DNA of 64,000 nt from Candidatus Nitrosotenuis chungbukensis (GCF_000685395.1 NZ_AVSQ01000020.1:63396-127395), one strand, 5' to 3'. Shown: positions 40,958-50,422, counted from the stretch's first letter. A program made the numbers and translations. Notes: generated by a model not told the origin, from the sequence alone.

Positions 40958-42418
40958 TTGACAACAACATTCGAACAACTAGGAATTAAAAAATCAATAG
41001 TAGATGGACTAAAGGAAATTGGGTTTGAGGCACCGTTTCCAATACAAGAGGCAACTATACCAGTATTACTTTCAGGACGAGATGTAATTGGCCAAGCTCA
41101 CACAGGAACTGGCAAAACTGCAGCATATGCAATTTCAATGCTGCAAAATGTAGAGCCACGAAGAGGAATTCAAGGGCTCATTCTTGCCCCAACAAGGGAG
41201 CTTGCAGTCCAGATCACAACGGAATTTAAGAAATTTGCAAAACATGCAGGAATTAGAATCGTATCCATTTACGGCGGACAGGGGATGGGCGTTCAGCTTG
41301 ACGCGTTAAGACACGGAGTTGAAATTGTCGTTGCCACGCCGGGAAGACTAATCGACCACCTAAAACGCGGCTCAATTGATCTTAAGGACATAAAGTATGT
41401 CGTGTTAGACGAGGCAGACACGATGCTCGACATGGGATTTATCGACGACATCAAATTCATCTTGGATCTCACGCCGGTAAACAAGGTAATGTCACTCTTT
41501 TCAGCCACAATGCCGCCTGCAATACTTAGACTGGCAGAAGACTATCTGAACAATCCAAAACAGTTTCTCCTTTCAGCAGATGATCTTAGCGGAGAGGGAA
41601 TAGACCAGTCATTTTTGGTGATAAAAGACAGAGAGAAGCTAAAGCATCTAATCGATTTCATTAAAGAAAATAAAAAATCACAATCAATCGTCTTTTGCTC
41701 TACAAAAAACAGAACAAGAGAAGTAGCAAGAGACCTACGCGAAAATGGCTTTAACGCAGTAGCTATCGAAGGCGACATGTCACAACACCAAAGAGAAAAT
41801 TCCATGTCACGCTTCAGAAGAGGGCAAGCAGACGTACTTGTCGCCACAGACGTTGCGGCAAGAGGAATAGACGTGCCAGAAGTTGCACTGGTAGTCAACT
41901 ATGATGTCCCAAATCAAGAAATGGTTTACTTCCACAGAATCGGAAGGACCGCGCGTGCAGGTGCCAAGGGAAGGGCAATCACACTGGTATCATATTCATC
42001 AATTGGCGATTTCAATTTAATTAAAAGACAAATCAAAGTAACGATGACAGACCTGAACGAAAAGCTTGGAATACAGGTAAGCATACCAGACCCACTAAAA
42101 CGAGATGCCGGATCACGTAGAACATTCGGCAGAGGCGGTGGTGGTAGAAGCTATGGTGGCGGAGGTCGAAGTTACGGCAGCAGATCAGACGAAGGAAGAA
42201 GTGGCGATAAACCAAGAAGCTATGGCGGAAGCGGAGGCGGCAGAAGCTATGGCAGTAAATCAGACGAAAAAAGTGGCGATAAACCAAGAAGCTATGGCGG
42301 AAGCGGAGGCGGCAGAAGCTATGGCAGTAAATCAGACGAAAGAGGCAGCAGTGATAAGAGCAGCAGAGGCCAGATGCATCATGCGCCAAAAGGGTCTGCA
42401 CACAGGCGACGTTGGTAA
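40958..42418 (+). CDS. DEAD-box RNA helicase with Gly/Arg/Ser-rich tail
   Basis: 486 residues, TTG start. Motifs in order: Q-motif FEAPFPIQEATIP, I AHTGTGKT, Ia PTRELAVQ, GG, II DEAD, III SAT, V ATDVAARGIDVPEV, VI HRIGRTARAG. The last 110 residues are a disordered RGG-like tail with GRGGGGRSYGGGGRSYG and two exact 24-residue repeats. It unwinds RNA; such tails bind RNA and may drive condensates. In cold-adapted archaea these are often cold-induced. A hairpin precedes the start. Confidence 0.97.
   Translation: MTTTFEQLGIKKSIVDGLKEIGFEAPFPIQEATIPVLLSGRDVIGQAHTGTGKTAAYAISMLQNVEPRRGIQGLILAPTRELAVQITTEFKKFAKHAGIRIVSIYGGQGMGVQLDALRHGVEIVVATPGRLIDHLKRGSIDLKDIKYVVLDEADTMLDMGFIDDIKFILDLTPVNKVMSLFSATMPPAILRLAEDYLNNPKQFLLSADDLSGEGIDQSFLVIKDREKLKHLIDFIKENKKSQSIVFCSTKNRTREVARDLRENGFNAVAIEGDMSQHQRENSMSRFRRGQADVLVATDVAARGIDVPEVALVVNYDVPNQEMVYFHRIGRTARAGAKGRAITLVSYSSIGDFNLIKRQIKVTMTDLNEKLGIQVSIPDPLKRDAGSRRTFGRGGGGRSYGGGGRSYGSRSDEGRSGDKPRSYGGSGGGRSYGSKSDEKSGDKPRSYGGSGGGRSYGSKSDERGSSDKSSRGQMHHAPKGSAHRRRW
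42200..42343 (+). repeat. 72-bp tandem repeat, two copies
   Basis: Units start at 42200 and 42272 and differ only at the last few bases. In frame, it gives SGDKPRSYGG-SGGGRSYGSKSDE twice, in the helicase tail. Confidence 0.95.
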
Positions 42419-42451
42419 ATCTTTTTAAAAGTCAGCGAGTAGAGATATCAA

Positions 42452-42691
42452 ATGCACATCGGTTTTGTTTTATTAAACTGTGATTTAGGCGCAGAAGAAT
42501 ACCTTCTTGAGGAACTCAAACAGATACCAGAAGTAAAAAACGCATACATCACTTTTGGGGCATACGACGTCATAATTGAGATACATGCAAAATCCCAAGA
42601 CGAATTTGACAAGACAGTGTCAAACAAGATAAGGCGCCTATCCAGAGTCATGAGCACCATGACGCTAAAAGTAATTGCCCCCGAAGAATAA
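42452..42691 (+). CDS. stand-alone Lrp/AsnC ligand-binding (RAM) domain protein
   Basis: 79 residues of RAM fold without an HTH: AEEYLLEELKQIPEVKNAYITFGAYDVIIEIHA, then TLKVIAPEE. Such proteins bind amino acids and form octamers or pair with DNA-binding Lrp proteins. TTTTTAAAAG lies 25 nt upstream of the ATG. Confidence 0.85.
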   Translation: MHIGFVLLNCDLGAEEYLLEELKQIPEVKNAYITFGAYDVIIEIHAKSQDEFDKTVSNKIRRLSRVMSTMTLKVIAPEE

Positions 42692-42721
42692 TTATACAAG
42701 AATTCCATACAGAAATCACAC

Positions 42722-43009
42722 TTGGAAAAAATAGAATATACCGGAACTGTTTGGGCGATAAACCACAACAACCCGGAACCACTAGTAGAGCACTGCATAA
42801 AGAAGCTTCAAGAGTACGGTATCAAAAAAGAAGACATACAGCTTACAGATGCCCCGGAGAACGTAAAGGTCGGCGCCATAGTAGTCGAGATTTGGCCATA
42901 TCATCTTGACATTGCAAGGGTCAGAACCATAAGAAACGAGTCATTCATCAGCGGTTCTGTTATGCAGATTGAGCTAAAGGCAGACGAAGAAGGGACATAC
43001 ATAGACTAA
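42722..43009 (+). CDS. conserved hypothetical protein
   Basis: 95 residues, TTG start with AATTATAC about 25 nt upstream. Alpha/beta, soluble, with EPLVEHCIKKLQEYGIKKEDIQL. No motif is recognised. The gene is 30 bp after the RAM gene but has its own promoter. Confidence 0.6.
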   Translation: MEKIEYTGTVWAINHNNPEPLVEHCIKKLQEYGIKKEDIQLTDAPENVKVGAIVVEIWPYHLDIARVRTIRNESFISGSVMQIELKADEEGTYID

Positions 43010-43052
43010 GTTTTGTAGTTTAAAAATAAAGAATGATAATCAGAGAATCTGA

Positions 43053-43565
43053 TTAACTGGCTGTCACTGTGCCTTTCATCCATGGATGAACGATGCACAG
43101 ATAGTCGTATGTTCCTGCAGTATCGAATTTGTGTTTGAATGAGCCTTTTGCCATTAGCATGCCAGAGTCAAATGCGCCATTAGGATCAGTTACAGTGTGG
43201 GCTGCAGTGTCAACATTTTTCCAAGTTACTGTTCCTCCCACTTTGACTTGAACCTTGTTTGGCACAAAGCATTTGTCACCGCACTCAGTGTTTGTCGCTG
43301 TACCTTTTGCCATTTCGACAGTAACCATATCTGAAGCTGCCTTGCCAGTCGCCTTACCGGTTCCAGAATCCTTCTTGGCGTCAGCTGCCTTTTTGTCAGC
43401 TAGTTTCTTGGCGTCAGCTGCCTTTTTGTCAGCTAGTTTCTTGGCGTCAGCTGCCTTGTCACTCGTTCCATAATCTGCAGCATATGCAGATTGCATTACA
43501 GAGGTGCTAATCACACCTGCCAACAATGCAAAAATTGCAATACTTGCAAGTAATTTGGTGTTCAT
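43053..43565 (-). CDS. exported cupredoxin with Lys/Ala helix spacer
   Basis: 170 residues: signal peptide (LLASIAIFALLAGVISTSV), a spacer of Ala/Lys/Asp repeats of 11 residues (KKLADKKAADA), then a copper domain with His in DTAAHTVT and Cys/His/Met in YLCIVHPWMKG. The extra Cys pair (TECGDKCF) matches the paralogue at 206-757, but the spacer there is Pro-rich. It is probably an extracellular electron carrier. The promoter lies near 43580. Confidence 0.9.
   Translation of the reverse strand: MNTKLLASIAIFALLAGVISTSVMQSAYAADYGTSDKAADAKKLADKKAADAKKLADKKAADAKKDSGTGKATGKAASDMVTVEMAKGTATNTECGDKCFVPNKVQVKVGGTVTWKNVDTAAHTVTDPNGAFDSGMLMAKGSFKHKFDTAGTYDYLCIVHPWMKGTVTAS
43374..43455 (-). repeat. 33-bp tandem repeat, about 2.5 copies
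   Basis: Units start at 43374, 43407 and 43440 (the last partial) without a base change. They code for the 11-residue spacer unit of the cupredoxin. Confidence 0.95.
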
Positions 43566-43721
43566 TATTGATCACAGACCTCGAGGTATAACATATTAAG
43601 ATTGGGTAGAATTTCACATCATATTTTAGGAGCCAGAGCGCCAGGTTTCTCTCCATCTGCTTGTAATTTTTTAATATTTTTTCAACTAATTAATATCGAA
43701 CACTTTAAACCATAAAAACAA

Positions 43722-44225
43722 TTGAAAAAGCCAAAAAAGAAAGACAGCAAGGCCACATACGTTGCAGTCGGAGTCGGAATACTGATTGTCTCAGTGGTGA
43801 TTTTCTATTATTATTCTGCAGATCAGGCAATAAACAGAGGGGAGTATTTTGGAAACAGCCTAAAGAGCATCCAAGACGACCTAAAACAGACACAGACGGA
43901 GTTTTACTCAAAAAAGAAAATGCTTGAAGAGGAAAGCATCACAAAAGAAGAATTCCTAAAATACACAGACACACACATCCAAAACATTCAGGACGTGCTC
44001 AAAAGATACAACGATCTTGTTCCTCCGCAGTCTTTTGCGCCATCACTAAAACTCTTCGTCTTGTCTACGCAAAAACAACTTGAAAGCGACCAGCTCCTAA
44101 TAGAGTGGATAAGGACAAACGACACGTCAAGCAAGGTCAGATCAGACCTGCTCCTTCAAGAGTCGTTTGAAAACGAGATAGCGGCGCTTGATTCGTTTAA
44201 CAAGGCAAAAAACAGATCAAACTAG
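43722..44225 (+). CDS. membrane-anchored hypothetical protein
   Basis: 167 residues, TTG start. Basic N-terminus, one membrane helix (ATYVAVGVGILIVSVVIFYYY), then a helical extracellular domain (NIQDVLKRYNDLVPPQSFAPSLKLF). The pattern YNDLVPPxxFAxSLxLF is known from several archaeal exported helix proteins, with unknown role. Overlaps the convergent gene by 4 bp. Confidence 0.6.
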   Translation: MKKPKKKDSKATYVAVGVGILIVSVVIFYYYSADQAINRGEYFGNSLKSIQDDLKQTQTEFYSKKKMLEEESITKEEFLKYTDTHIQNIQDVLKRYNDLVPPQSFAPSLKLFVLSTQKQLESDQLLIEWIRTNDTSSKVRSDLLLQESFENEIAALDSFNKAKNRSN

Positions 44226-44674
44226 AGCAGACCCTTTTCATGCAGCAAATCAAGTGTAGGTTCCAGCGTTCCAAGAATCGCGGTTTTTTCAAGCGAGACA
44301 GGATCTGTGAACTTTACTGGAAATGTAAGGCTCAGCATGTCCTGGTCAGTGTGAGATAGTCTAATTGCATGGTGCATTTGGTTTTGCAAAAGAAATTCCT
44401 TCCACGCCTCCAGCCGCAAGAGTGCATCAGAGAGATGACTTTCCACATACATGACATCCATGTCCTCCTCTGAGCCAAATATGCCAAACTTTACCATTGG
44501 AACAGTCAGGTATCCCCCCGGAACCTTGTCACGGTTTTTATGCATCTGCTCTATTACCTCGTCGGCTTTGTCTTCTGGAAAAATATTGCCGTAATCTGGG
44601 ACAAAATACCCCGCTATGTTATGGTTCTTGTCAAAAATTCGAAAAAAGTCATCCTCCCGATCCAGTTTCCACAT
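44222..44674 (-). CDS. conserved hypothetical protein
   Basis: 150 residues, soluble, without a recognised domain. WKLDREDDFFRIFDKNHNIAGYFV and MHHAIRLSHTDQDMLSLTFPVKF are visible. It stands alone, divergent from gene 44728. Confidence 0.55.
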   Translation of the reverse strand: MWKLDREDDFFRIFDKNHNIAGYFVPDYGNIFPEDKADEVIEQMHKNRDKVPGGYLTVPMVKFGIFGSEEDMDVMYVESHLSDALLRLEAWKEFLLQNQMHHAIRLSHTDQDMLSLTFPVKFTDPVSLEKTAILGTLEPTLDLLHEKGLL

Positions 44675-44727
44675 GTGACTCGATTTTTCATTAACTATTA
44701 TAAATCATAAAATCATGAGCATACCAA

Positions 44728-45006
44728 GTGACAATTACAAAATACACGAAGGACTTTATCGATAATTTGGTGGACTACTACATCAGCGAAGCCCCATCAT
44801 ACAGGCAGATAGCAGAAGCATATGCGCCTGAAATAAACTCGGTTCCAGATGCGGCGTTTGGCATAATTACAGGATGCGTGTATTCTGCGTTTTTAAGGGC
44901 GTATGAAAATGAAAACAAAACAGTCGAGCTAGAAGACATTCAGGAATTCAACAAGATTCTCAAAGAAAAGGCACCCCTGATAAAAAAGGCAATACTTGAA
45001 CAATAA
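44728..45006 (+). CDS. conserved hypothetical protein
   Basis: 92 residues, GTG start with TTATAAATC about 24 nt upstream. All-helical, Tyr- and Glu-rich; no motif recognised. The gene 45033 follows after 26 bp and may share its mRNA. Confidence 0.6.
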   Translation: MTITKYTKDFIDNLVDYYISEAPSYRQIAEAYAPEINSVPDAAFGIITGCVYSAFLRAYENENKTVELEDIQEFNKILKEKAPLIKKAILEQ

Positions 45007-45032
45007 ACCAGAGGAAATAAATTCAAACAAGA

Positions 45033-45368
45033 ATGAGTCAATCCATGTCTGAAACCACGCGGTATAGGGTCCAGCAGATAATTGACAGCGGCAACATTAT
45101 TCAGATGTCACTGGCAGAGGACGTCCAGACAGAGTCCATATCGCAAAAGCAGCTAATCATGGATTCCGTTGCAAAAAAGCTGGATCCTGAGCTAAGAGAG
45201 CAGGTGCAGCCACTGCTTGAGGCAATACTGCAGGGACAGCCGACAATTAAGATAAAGAGCTACGATCAGGCCACCATATCCATTACAGTTCCAAGGATAA
45301 GATATGAAAGAATGGGAAGGCCGCAGGTAGGCGAGATTCTCGAAGTAAACATGTTCCGCTCAAAGTAG
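45033..45368 (+). CDS. conserved hypothetical protein
   Basis: 111 residues. Helical first half ([24 protein letters not shown]), then a beta-rich end ([23 protein letters not shown]). No family is recognised. Overlaps the convergent YyaL-like gene by 9 bp. Confidence 0.6.
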   Translation: MSQSMSETTRYRVQQIIDSGNIIQMSLAEDVQTESISQKQLIMDSVAKKLDPELREQVQPLLEAILQGQPTIKIKSYDQATISITVPRIRYERMGRPQVGEILEVNMFRSK

Positions 45369-47396
45369 TTTTTCTATCTCAGATTCAGATTCAAGCGGCA
45401 AAGAACATGTAAAGTTTTTACACACAAACACGACTGTCTTCTCCGGGCTGAAGTCCTTTCCTGCAAAAAAAGGATATTTTGTCAGACTTTTCAATTGATC
45501 AGAGCCAGATATGGTCACAAGTATTGCCTCCGGAAGAAATCTTTTTGCCAGCAGGTTCAGTATGTTTTTGTTATTTGTGTTCAGCACTGTGATTTCTGTC
45601 GGGCTTTGCAGATACAGATAGATTGCATTTAGGAGATAGCCAAATCCAAACGGGTTTTCGGCAGCCATGATAGAAAACGACTCCATTGTTTTTAGCGAGA
45701 TGTCCAGGAATTTTTTTTCTTGTGTGAGATGGTAAAGCCTCAGGAGGGAGCTTGCCGCAACCGAGTTCCCAGAAGGCATCGATAAATCATAGTTGTTCTT
45801 TGGCCTTATGATGAGCTTTTCGTGGTCGTCGGCAGTAAAGTAAAAGCTGTTGTTCTGCCCATCCCAGAAATGGTCAACTAGGTAATTTGCCAGATTCACC
45901 GCAAGATCCAGGTACTTGGAATCAGGGTTAATCTCAAAGACGTCAAGCAGTGCATTTATGAAATAAGAATAATCCTCAAGGTATCCCTTTAGCTTTGCCT
46001 GCCCATTTTTGTACGTGCGCAGCAAGTGATTTCCGGAGAGGAGGTTTTTTTCTATAAACGCGATGCATTTTTCCGCAGATTCCATATAGGATTTTTCCCC
46101 AGATACTCTGTACCCCTTTGCAAATGCAGATATCATAAGTGCGTTCCACGAGGTCAGCACCTTGTCATCAAGGCCTGGACGAATTCGGCGTGATCGCAAT
46201 TCAAGCAAAATATCAGCCGAGTCTGAGATTATCTTTTTGACATCATCTTCTGACGTGCCAAAATGAAACGCGACAGTTGACGTGCTAATGTTGTTGTTCA
46301 GAATAGTATGGCCCTCAAAGTTTCCCCCATCAGTTACGTCATAGTATAGGCAGAAGGCGTCTGCGTTTTTCCCAAGTATTCCCTGGATTTCACTTTTCTT
46401 CCAGACATAGTACTTGCCTTCCTCCCCCTCAGAGTCAGCATCAAGTGCAGAATAAAATCCGCCTTCTGGGGACGTCATCTCGCGGGTTACAAAATTCAGC
46501 GTCTTTTGTATGACCTCAAGATAAAACGGGTCTTTTGTAATTTGGTATGCCTCAGAATACACAATTGGAAGTAAGGCATTATCGTAAAGCATCTTCTCAA
46601 AGTGCGGCACAAGCCACCTTGCATCAGTAGAGTACCGGTGGAACCCGCCGCCAATCTGATCAAATATGCCGCCCCTTGCCATTTTGTTTAGCGTCTTGAA
46701 TACGAATTCTGAGAATTTTGAAATCTTTGAAATCTTGGAGTAGCGCAGCATAAAGGACAGATTTGCGGCGTTTGGGAATTTTGGCGCACTGCCAAATCCA
46801 CCATACGTATTGTCTGCTATTTGCATTAGGTTCATCGCAGCCTCGTCTAGAATGGATTTTTCAAGCTTTGAGGGAGTGGTTATCTTTTCTGTCTTTTGCA
46901 GTGTTTCCATGAAGTTTTCCGCTGCCTTTTTGACGTCGTTTGGCTTTTCCTTCCAGGCCTGTGCCAGCTGCCTAAGCAGGCTTCCAAAGCCAGGCCTCCC
47001 GTAGCTGTCAAGTGCAGGGAAATACGTGCCAACGTAGAACGGCTTCTGGTCAGGTGTGAGAAAAACACTGAGCGGCCAGCCCCCCTGTCCAGTAGTCATC
47101 TGGCAAACCTTTTGATATATGTCGTCAAGGTCGGGCCTTTCTTCCCTGTCAACTTTGATGCTGACAAAATTCTGGTTCATTATTTCCGCAACGTCGTCGT
47201 TTTCAAACGACTCGTGCTCCATCACATGACACCAGTGGCACGAGCTGTACCCGACGCTAAGAAAGATCGGCTTGTTTTCATCCACTGCCTTTTTTAGCGC
47301 AGTTTCATTCCACGGATACCAGTTAACCGGATTGTGCGCATGCTGCAAAAGATACGGGCTTGTTTCATGAATCAGATTATTTTCTGCCACAGACAT
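45360..47396 (-). CDS. YyaL/SPATA20-type thioredoxin-domain protein
   Basis: A protein of 678 residues. N-terminal [23 protein letters not shown], a thioredoxin domain with [19 protein letters not shown], and a long (alpha/alpha)6 barrel ([39 protein letters not shown]). The family is widespread with unproven function; the CHWC pair suggests redox, and the barrel resembles sugar epimerases. Start at ATG 47396 matches the family; a longer upstream start adds unconserved residues. Confidence 0.92.
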   Translation of the reverse strand: MSVAENNLIHETSPYLLQHAHNPVNWYPWNETALKKAVDENKPIFLSVGYSSCHWCHVMEHESFENDDVAEIMNQNFVSIKVDREERPDLDDIYQKVCQMTTGQGGWPLSVFLTPDQKPFYVGTYFPALDSYGRPGFGSLLRQLAQAWKEKPNDVKKAAENFMETLQKTEKITTPSKLEKSILDEAAMNLMQIADNTYGGFGSAPKFPNAANLSFMLRYSKISKISKFSEFVFKTLNKMARGGIFDQIGGGFHRYSTDARWLVPHFEKMLYDNALLPIVYSEAYQITKDPFYLEVIQKTLNFVTREMTSPEGGFYSALDADSEGEEGKYYVWKKSEIQGILGKNADAFCLYYDVTDGGNFEGHTILNNNISTSTVAFHFGTSEDDVKKIISDSADILLELRSRRIRPGLDDKVLTSWNALMISAFAKGYRVSGEKSYMESAEKCIAFIEKNLLSGNHLLRTYKNGQAKLKGYLEDYSYFINALLDVFEINPDSKYLDLAVNLANYLVDHFWDGQNNSFYFTADDHEKLIIRPKNNYDLSMPSGNSVAASSLLRLYHLTQEKKFLDISLKTMESFSIMAAENPFGFGYLLNAIYLYLQSPTEITVLNTNNKNILNLLAKRFLPEAILVTISGSDQLKSLTKYPFFAGKDFSPEKTVVFVCKNFTCSLPLESESEIEKLL

Positions 47397-47421
47397 GGTT
47401 TGGCATTTAGAGTATTTGTGT

Positions 47422-47646
47422 CTAATTGAATTTTTTCCGCTCTTCAATATCAAAAATTGCAGCATCTAGTTTTGCAATCAGTTTTACTTTGGACTTTTGC
47501 GCCTTTTTGTTGTGGGTATAGTCCTTGTTTTCAACTAGTGTCAGCAGCTGTTTTAGGTCTTCAAGTTCCAACACCTTTAGCCCTTTTTTTGCCACCAGGT
47601 CAAGCAGTTCAACGCGCCTGCGATCGTCTTCTGTTATGTGGGACAC
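47422..47646 (-). CDS. 74-aa hypothetical protein
   Basis: Helical, charged ([27 protein letters not shown]), soluble, with no recognised family. It lies 25 bp upstream of the YyaL-like gene in the same direction, so the two are probably co-transcribed. Confidence 0.6.
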   Translation of the reverse strand: MSHITEDDRRRVELLDLVAKKGLKVLELEDLKQLLTLVENKDYTHNKKAQKSKVKLIAKLDAAIFDIEERKKFN

Positions 47647-47726
47647 AGATACGGTTTGGCGTGATCGAATTAATTTTTATCTAAAAGATGTGCATCGGGC
47701 CTGCGGTTAATTTGTGATGTGAGACA

Positions 47727-47912
47727 CTAACTAGTGTATCGCCTATAAAACCAAGAGCCGCCCATGCCGGCTATCCCAATTACGACAAATGCCCATCTGG
47801 CATTGCCCGCACCTTCAAGATATCCAGATATCAGAAGAAAGACCCCCAAAGACAGTATGATCAAAGATATAATGAAAACGATTACCATCTTGTTGTCAGA
47901 ATCGCTTCCCAT
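47727..47912 (-). CDS. 61-aa membrane protein
   Basis: Two membrane helices (MVIVFIISLIILSLGVFLLI, WAFVVIGIAGMGGSWFY) and short charged ends. Not recognised. Divergent from the alcohol dehydrogenase gene. Confidence 0.6.
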   Translation of the reverse strand: MGSDSDNKMVIVFIISLIILSLGVFLLISGYLEGAGNARWAFVVIGIAGMGGSWFYRRYTS

Positions 47913-48018
47913 GAATTAGTATGCAACTTGGAGTTAATATGCTTGTTCACAAATCCCAATAACGGTTTGGCGCATCGTCTAAAACAATCTAAAAATAACA
48001 TGATTCCATACCGACATC

Positions 48019-49053
48019 ATGTCAAAGATGCGCGCAATGCTGCTTGAGAGTCTTGCGCCAATTGAGACAAACCCGCTTAAGCTAAGGGAAATAGACAGGC
48101 ACCAGATCAAAAGGCCAAACGAAATCCTAATGAAGATAGACGCGTGCGGCGTGTGTCGCTCCCAGCTGCACGGAATAGAGGGAGACTGGAAAAAATACGG
48201 CATACCGCCGGCACTGCCGACCGTTCCGGGGCACGAGATTGTCGGCACCGTAATAGAGACGGGTCCCAAGGTAACAAAATTCAAAGTGGGGCAGAGGGCA
48301 GGGATATCGCCACTTTACGGCTCATGCAGGGAGTGCGATTACTGCAGGGTTGGAAAGGAGCACTTGTGCGATTTGGCAGAGGTCACGGGGGAGTCGCTGC
48401 TTGGAGGATATGCAGAATACATCACCATAACAGAAGACTTTGCAACCATCGTTCCGGATTCTATGGAATCGGCATATGCGGCACCGTTGTTTTGCGCCGG
48501 AGTAACAGCATACAAGGCAGTCATGGCAAGTGAGCCAGAAAGGGGGAAAAAGACAGGCATCTTTGGAGTAGGAGGAGTAGGACACATGGCAGTAGAGTTT
48601 GCAAAGATCAACGGTTGCAGGGTAATCGGGTTTGCAAGAAGCAAAAGCCACCTAGATGTCGCAAAAAAAGTCGGTGCGGACAACGTCATCGAGTATTCAA
48701 GCAATCAGGGAGAATTCCTATCCTCGCTAAAAAAAGAAGAGGGGCTGCTTGATTCTGCAATTGTCTTTGCCCCATCAGAGTCGGTGACAGATGCTGCCAT
48801 AAACTCTGTAAAAAAAGGCGGCACCATAGTTCTTGCAACGTTTGGCAACATACCAAGCTTCGATGTCACGCAAGAAAAGACGGTGCGCGGGACGCTGATA
48901 GGATCCAGAAAAGACATGGCAGACGTAGTCAGAATTGCAGCCGAAAACGATCTTAAAGTAATATACAAGACATTCCCGCTTGAGCAGGCAAATCAAGTGC
49001 TGATGCAGCTAAAGCAATCAAAGATAGAGGCAAGGGCAGTTCTCATTCCTTAA
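48019..49053 (+). CDS. zinc-dependent alcohol dehydrogenase
   Basis: A 344-residue medium-chain dehydrogenase. Catalytic zinc: C-G-V-C-R-S and GHEIVG; structural zinc: four Cys in CRECDYCRVGKEHLC; cofactor motif GIFGVGGVGHMAVEFAK. The zinc-site pattern and SRKDMADVVRIA near the end resemble the AdhP/AdhA type. Natural substrate unknown. It is followed after 25 bp by a small Cys protein. Confidence 0.93.
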   Translation: MSKMRAMLLESLAPIETNPLKLREIDRHQIKRPNEILMKIDACGVCRSQLHGIEGDWKKYGIPPALPTVPGHEIVGTVIETGPKVTKFKVGQRAGISPLYGSCRECDYCRVGKEHLCDLAEVTGESLLGGYAEYITITEDFATIVPDSMESAYAAPLFCAGVTAYKAVMASEPERGKKTGIFGVGGVGHMAVEFAKINGCRVIGFARSKSHLDVAKKVGADNVIEYSSNQGEFLSSLKKEEGLLDSAIVFAPSESVTDAAINSVKKGGTIVLATFGNIPSFDVTQEKTVRGTLIGSRKDMADVVRIAAENDLKVIYKTFPLEQANQVLMQLKQSKIEARAVLIP

Positions 49054-49078
49054 ATTAAAGACGTTATTTTAAAAAATA

Positions 49079-49231
49079 ATGAACTGCAAGCGGTGTCACC
49101 ACATTGCCCAGATTCACGAGTCATCGACGCAGAGCGACTCGCTCATGAGGCTTGGCAAATGCGCAATACCCGGGTGCACATGCAAACAGTATCTTGACTC
49201 CATTGAGCGAATCGATGACGAACTGTTGTGA
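49079..49231 (+). CDS. 50-aa zinc-finger-like protein
   Basis: MNCKRCHHIAQIHESS at the start and KCAIPGCTCKQY near residue 30 give a C-x2-C...C-x4-C-x-C pattern. Possibly one zinc site. Its TGA overlaps the GTG of the next gene (GTGA), so the pair is coupled. Confidence 0.6.
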   Translation: MNCKRCHHIAQIHESSTQSDSLMRLGKCAIPGCTCKQYLDSIERIDDELL

Positions 49232-49503
49232 TTTTAGGTTCATATAGCAAACAGGATGTTGCGTTTTTGATGAAAAAGCACGAGTCTGCAGAGGACATGA
49301 AAAAAGAACTCGACGTCTTGCTGTCCAAGCTAAACGCCCTTGAGATAATTGCCGCCGACGAGTTTCAAAAGGGAACAGTCAAGGTGCTAAGAAGGCTAGT
49401 CGAGGGCCAGATGCACTCGATAAACGAGTTTGAGCACCTAAAGAAGGCACTTGACCTCATCACGCTGCAATTGTTTGATGTAAAAAACAAAATCAGATCA
49501 TGA
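49228..49503 (+). CDS. 91-aa helical hypothetical protein
   Basis: GTG start within the stop of the preceding gene. Residues 15-90 are coiled-coil-like (KKELDVLLSKLNALEIIAAD, EFEHLKKALDLITLQLF). No family recognised. Its last codons overlap the convergent zinc-ribbon gene by 6 bp in TCATGA. Confidence 0.55.
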   Translation: MILGSYSKQDVAFLMKKHESAEDMKKELDVLLSKLNALEIIAADEFQKGTVKVLRRLVEGQMHSINEFEHLKKALDLITLQLFDVKNKIRS

Positions 49504-49623
49504 CTTGAGAACGGTATCAGACAGCCCGCACTCTGAGCACTTCATCAGTACCGAACTTCCCAGATCCTGCGATTTTTCCATTTTTGCGCCGCAGCATGGA
49601 CAGACCATCTGTTTTGAAGACAT
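49498..49623 (-). CDS. 41-aa zinc-ribbon protein
   Basis: MSSKQMVCPCCGAKMEKS and VLMKCSECGLSDTVL give two C-x2-C knuckles, a one-domain zinc ribbon. Role unknown. Each strand reads TCATGA as Ser plus stop, so both genes end on the same palindrome. Confidence 0.7.
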   Translation of the reverse strand: MSSKQMVCPCCGAKMEKSQDLGSSVLMKCSECGLSDTVLKS

Positions 49624-49628
49624 ATTGA

Positions 49629-50078
49629 TCAATTACACGACGGCTTGTATTTGTGAATTATTTTGCCTGCCAGTCTTTTTCTTTCATCCGGGGTGGAATC
49701 CCACATCGGGTATACCGAAAGGTAGAGGTTTGCCTCAGAGCCTGCAGAGTCAATCCAGCATTTTGACTTTTCGTGTTTTTTGAAAAAATCCGCATCCTGT
49801 GATTTTTCCGACTCGCCAACGTAAATCATTTGAAATGAGTCTTTTGTTCGGTTCAGCAAAATGTAGATTACCTGCTCCATCGGAGGGCCCCATTCTGACA
49901 ATTTGATCGGTCCAAGAAACTCGTAGCTTAGAATTTGAAGTGTCAACTGCCATGTTGCGGTTTGGTGGCTTTTTTCTTTTGTGCATGATTGGTCTTTGGA
50001 ATGAGCTGCCAAGCCATGATTTTGTACGGATGAATCAAGTGTCGATTCGCCCAGGAACCGCATTGCAGAGGAATACAC
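49629..50078 (-). CDS. GIY-YIG-like protein
   Basis: 149 residues. From residue 67, EQVIYILLNRTKDSFQMIYVGESEKSQ and the end GKIIHKYKPSCN match the strand-strand and last-helix parts of a GIY-YIG nuclease fold (Y-I-L...Y-V-G...E...Y-K-P-x-x-N). The Gly-Ile-Tyr start is V-I-Y. The N-terminal 60 residues are unconserved, and the true start may be later. Activity is doubtful. It is 5 bp downstream of the start of the zinc-ribbon gene in the same direction. Confidence 0.5.
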   Translation of the reverse strand: MYSSAMRFLGESTLDSSVQNHGLAAHSKDQSCTKEKSHQTATWQLTLQILSYEFLGPIKLSEWGPPMEQVIYILLNRTKDSFQMIYVGESEKSQDADFFKKHEKSKCWIDSAGSEANLYLSVYPMWDSTPDERKRLAGKIIHKYKPSCN

Positions 50079-50178
50079 GTGGACTCAAAATAAAGCGAAA
50101 ATCGTCATTTTAATTGGGTCTGGCAGGAAAAGATTATTCATTTAAAAGAATAAATCTCTCTAGAATTTGGGTTAGTTC

Positions 50179-50421
50179 ATGGCAGAGCCACACAACTACC
50201 GAACAGTCGGATATTCCATGATAATGATATCTGCGGCACTTGTGGCAATCGGCCTGCTGTATCTTGCCATAGGCGAGGACGTCTTGTATTCAGACCACAT
50301 CTCAAGGGAAAAGCAGATGGAATACAAGCAGATGGTGGAAGAAGCAAAACAGAGCGCGCAGCAAGGGAAGAATCTCTCAATAGATCTAAATGAAGAGATG
50401 AATGTACGGAACAATCCCTAG
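50179..50421 (+). CDS. 80-aa membrane protein
   Basis: One membrane helix (SMIMISAALVAIGLLYLAIG) with a Gln/Glu/Lys-rich helical tail outside or inside. Not recognised. Its stop lies 1 bp from that of the convergent gene 50423. Confidence 0.6.
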   Translation: MAEPHNYRTVGYSMIMISAALVAIGLLYLAIGEDVLYSDHISREKQMEYKQMVEEAKQSAQQGKNLSIDLNEEMNVRNNP

Positions 50422-50422
50422 A

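Noticed and set aside
42033-42401. His/Cys/Arg-rich frame antisense to the helicase tail
   Set aside because: It is a mirror of the Gly/Ser/Arg repeat DNA and has no promoter or family match.
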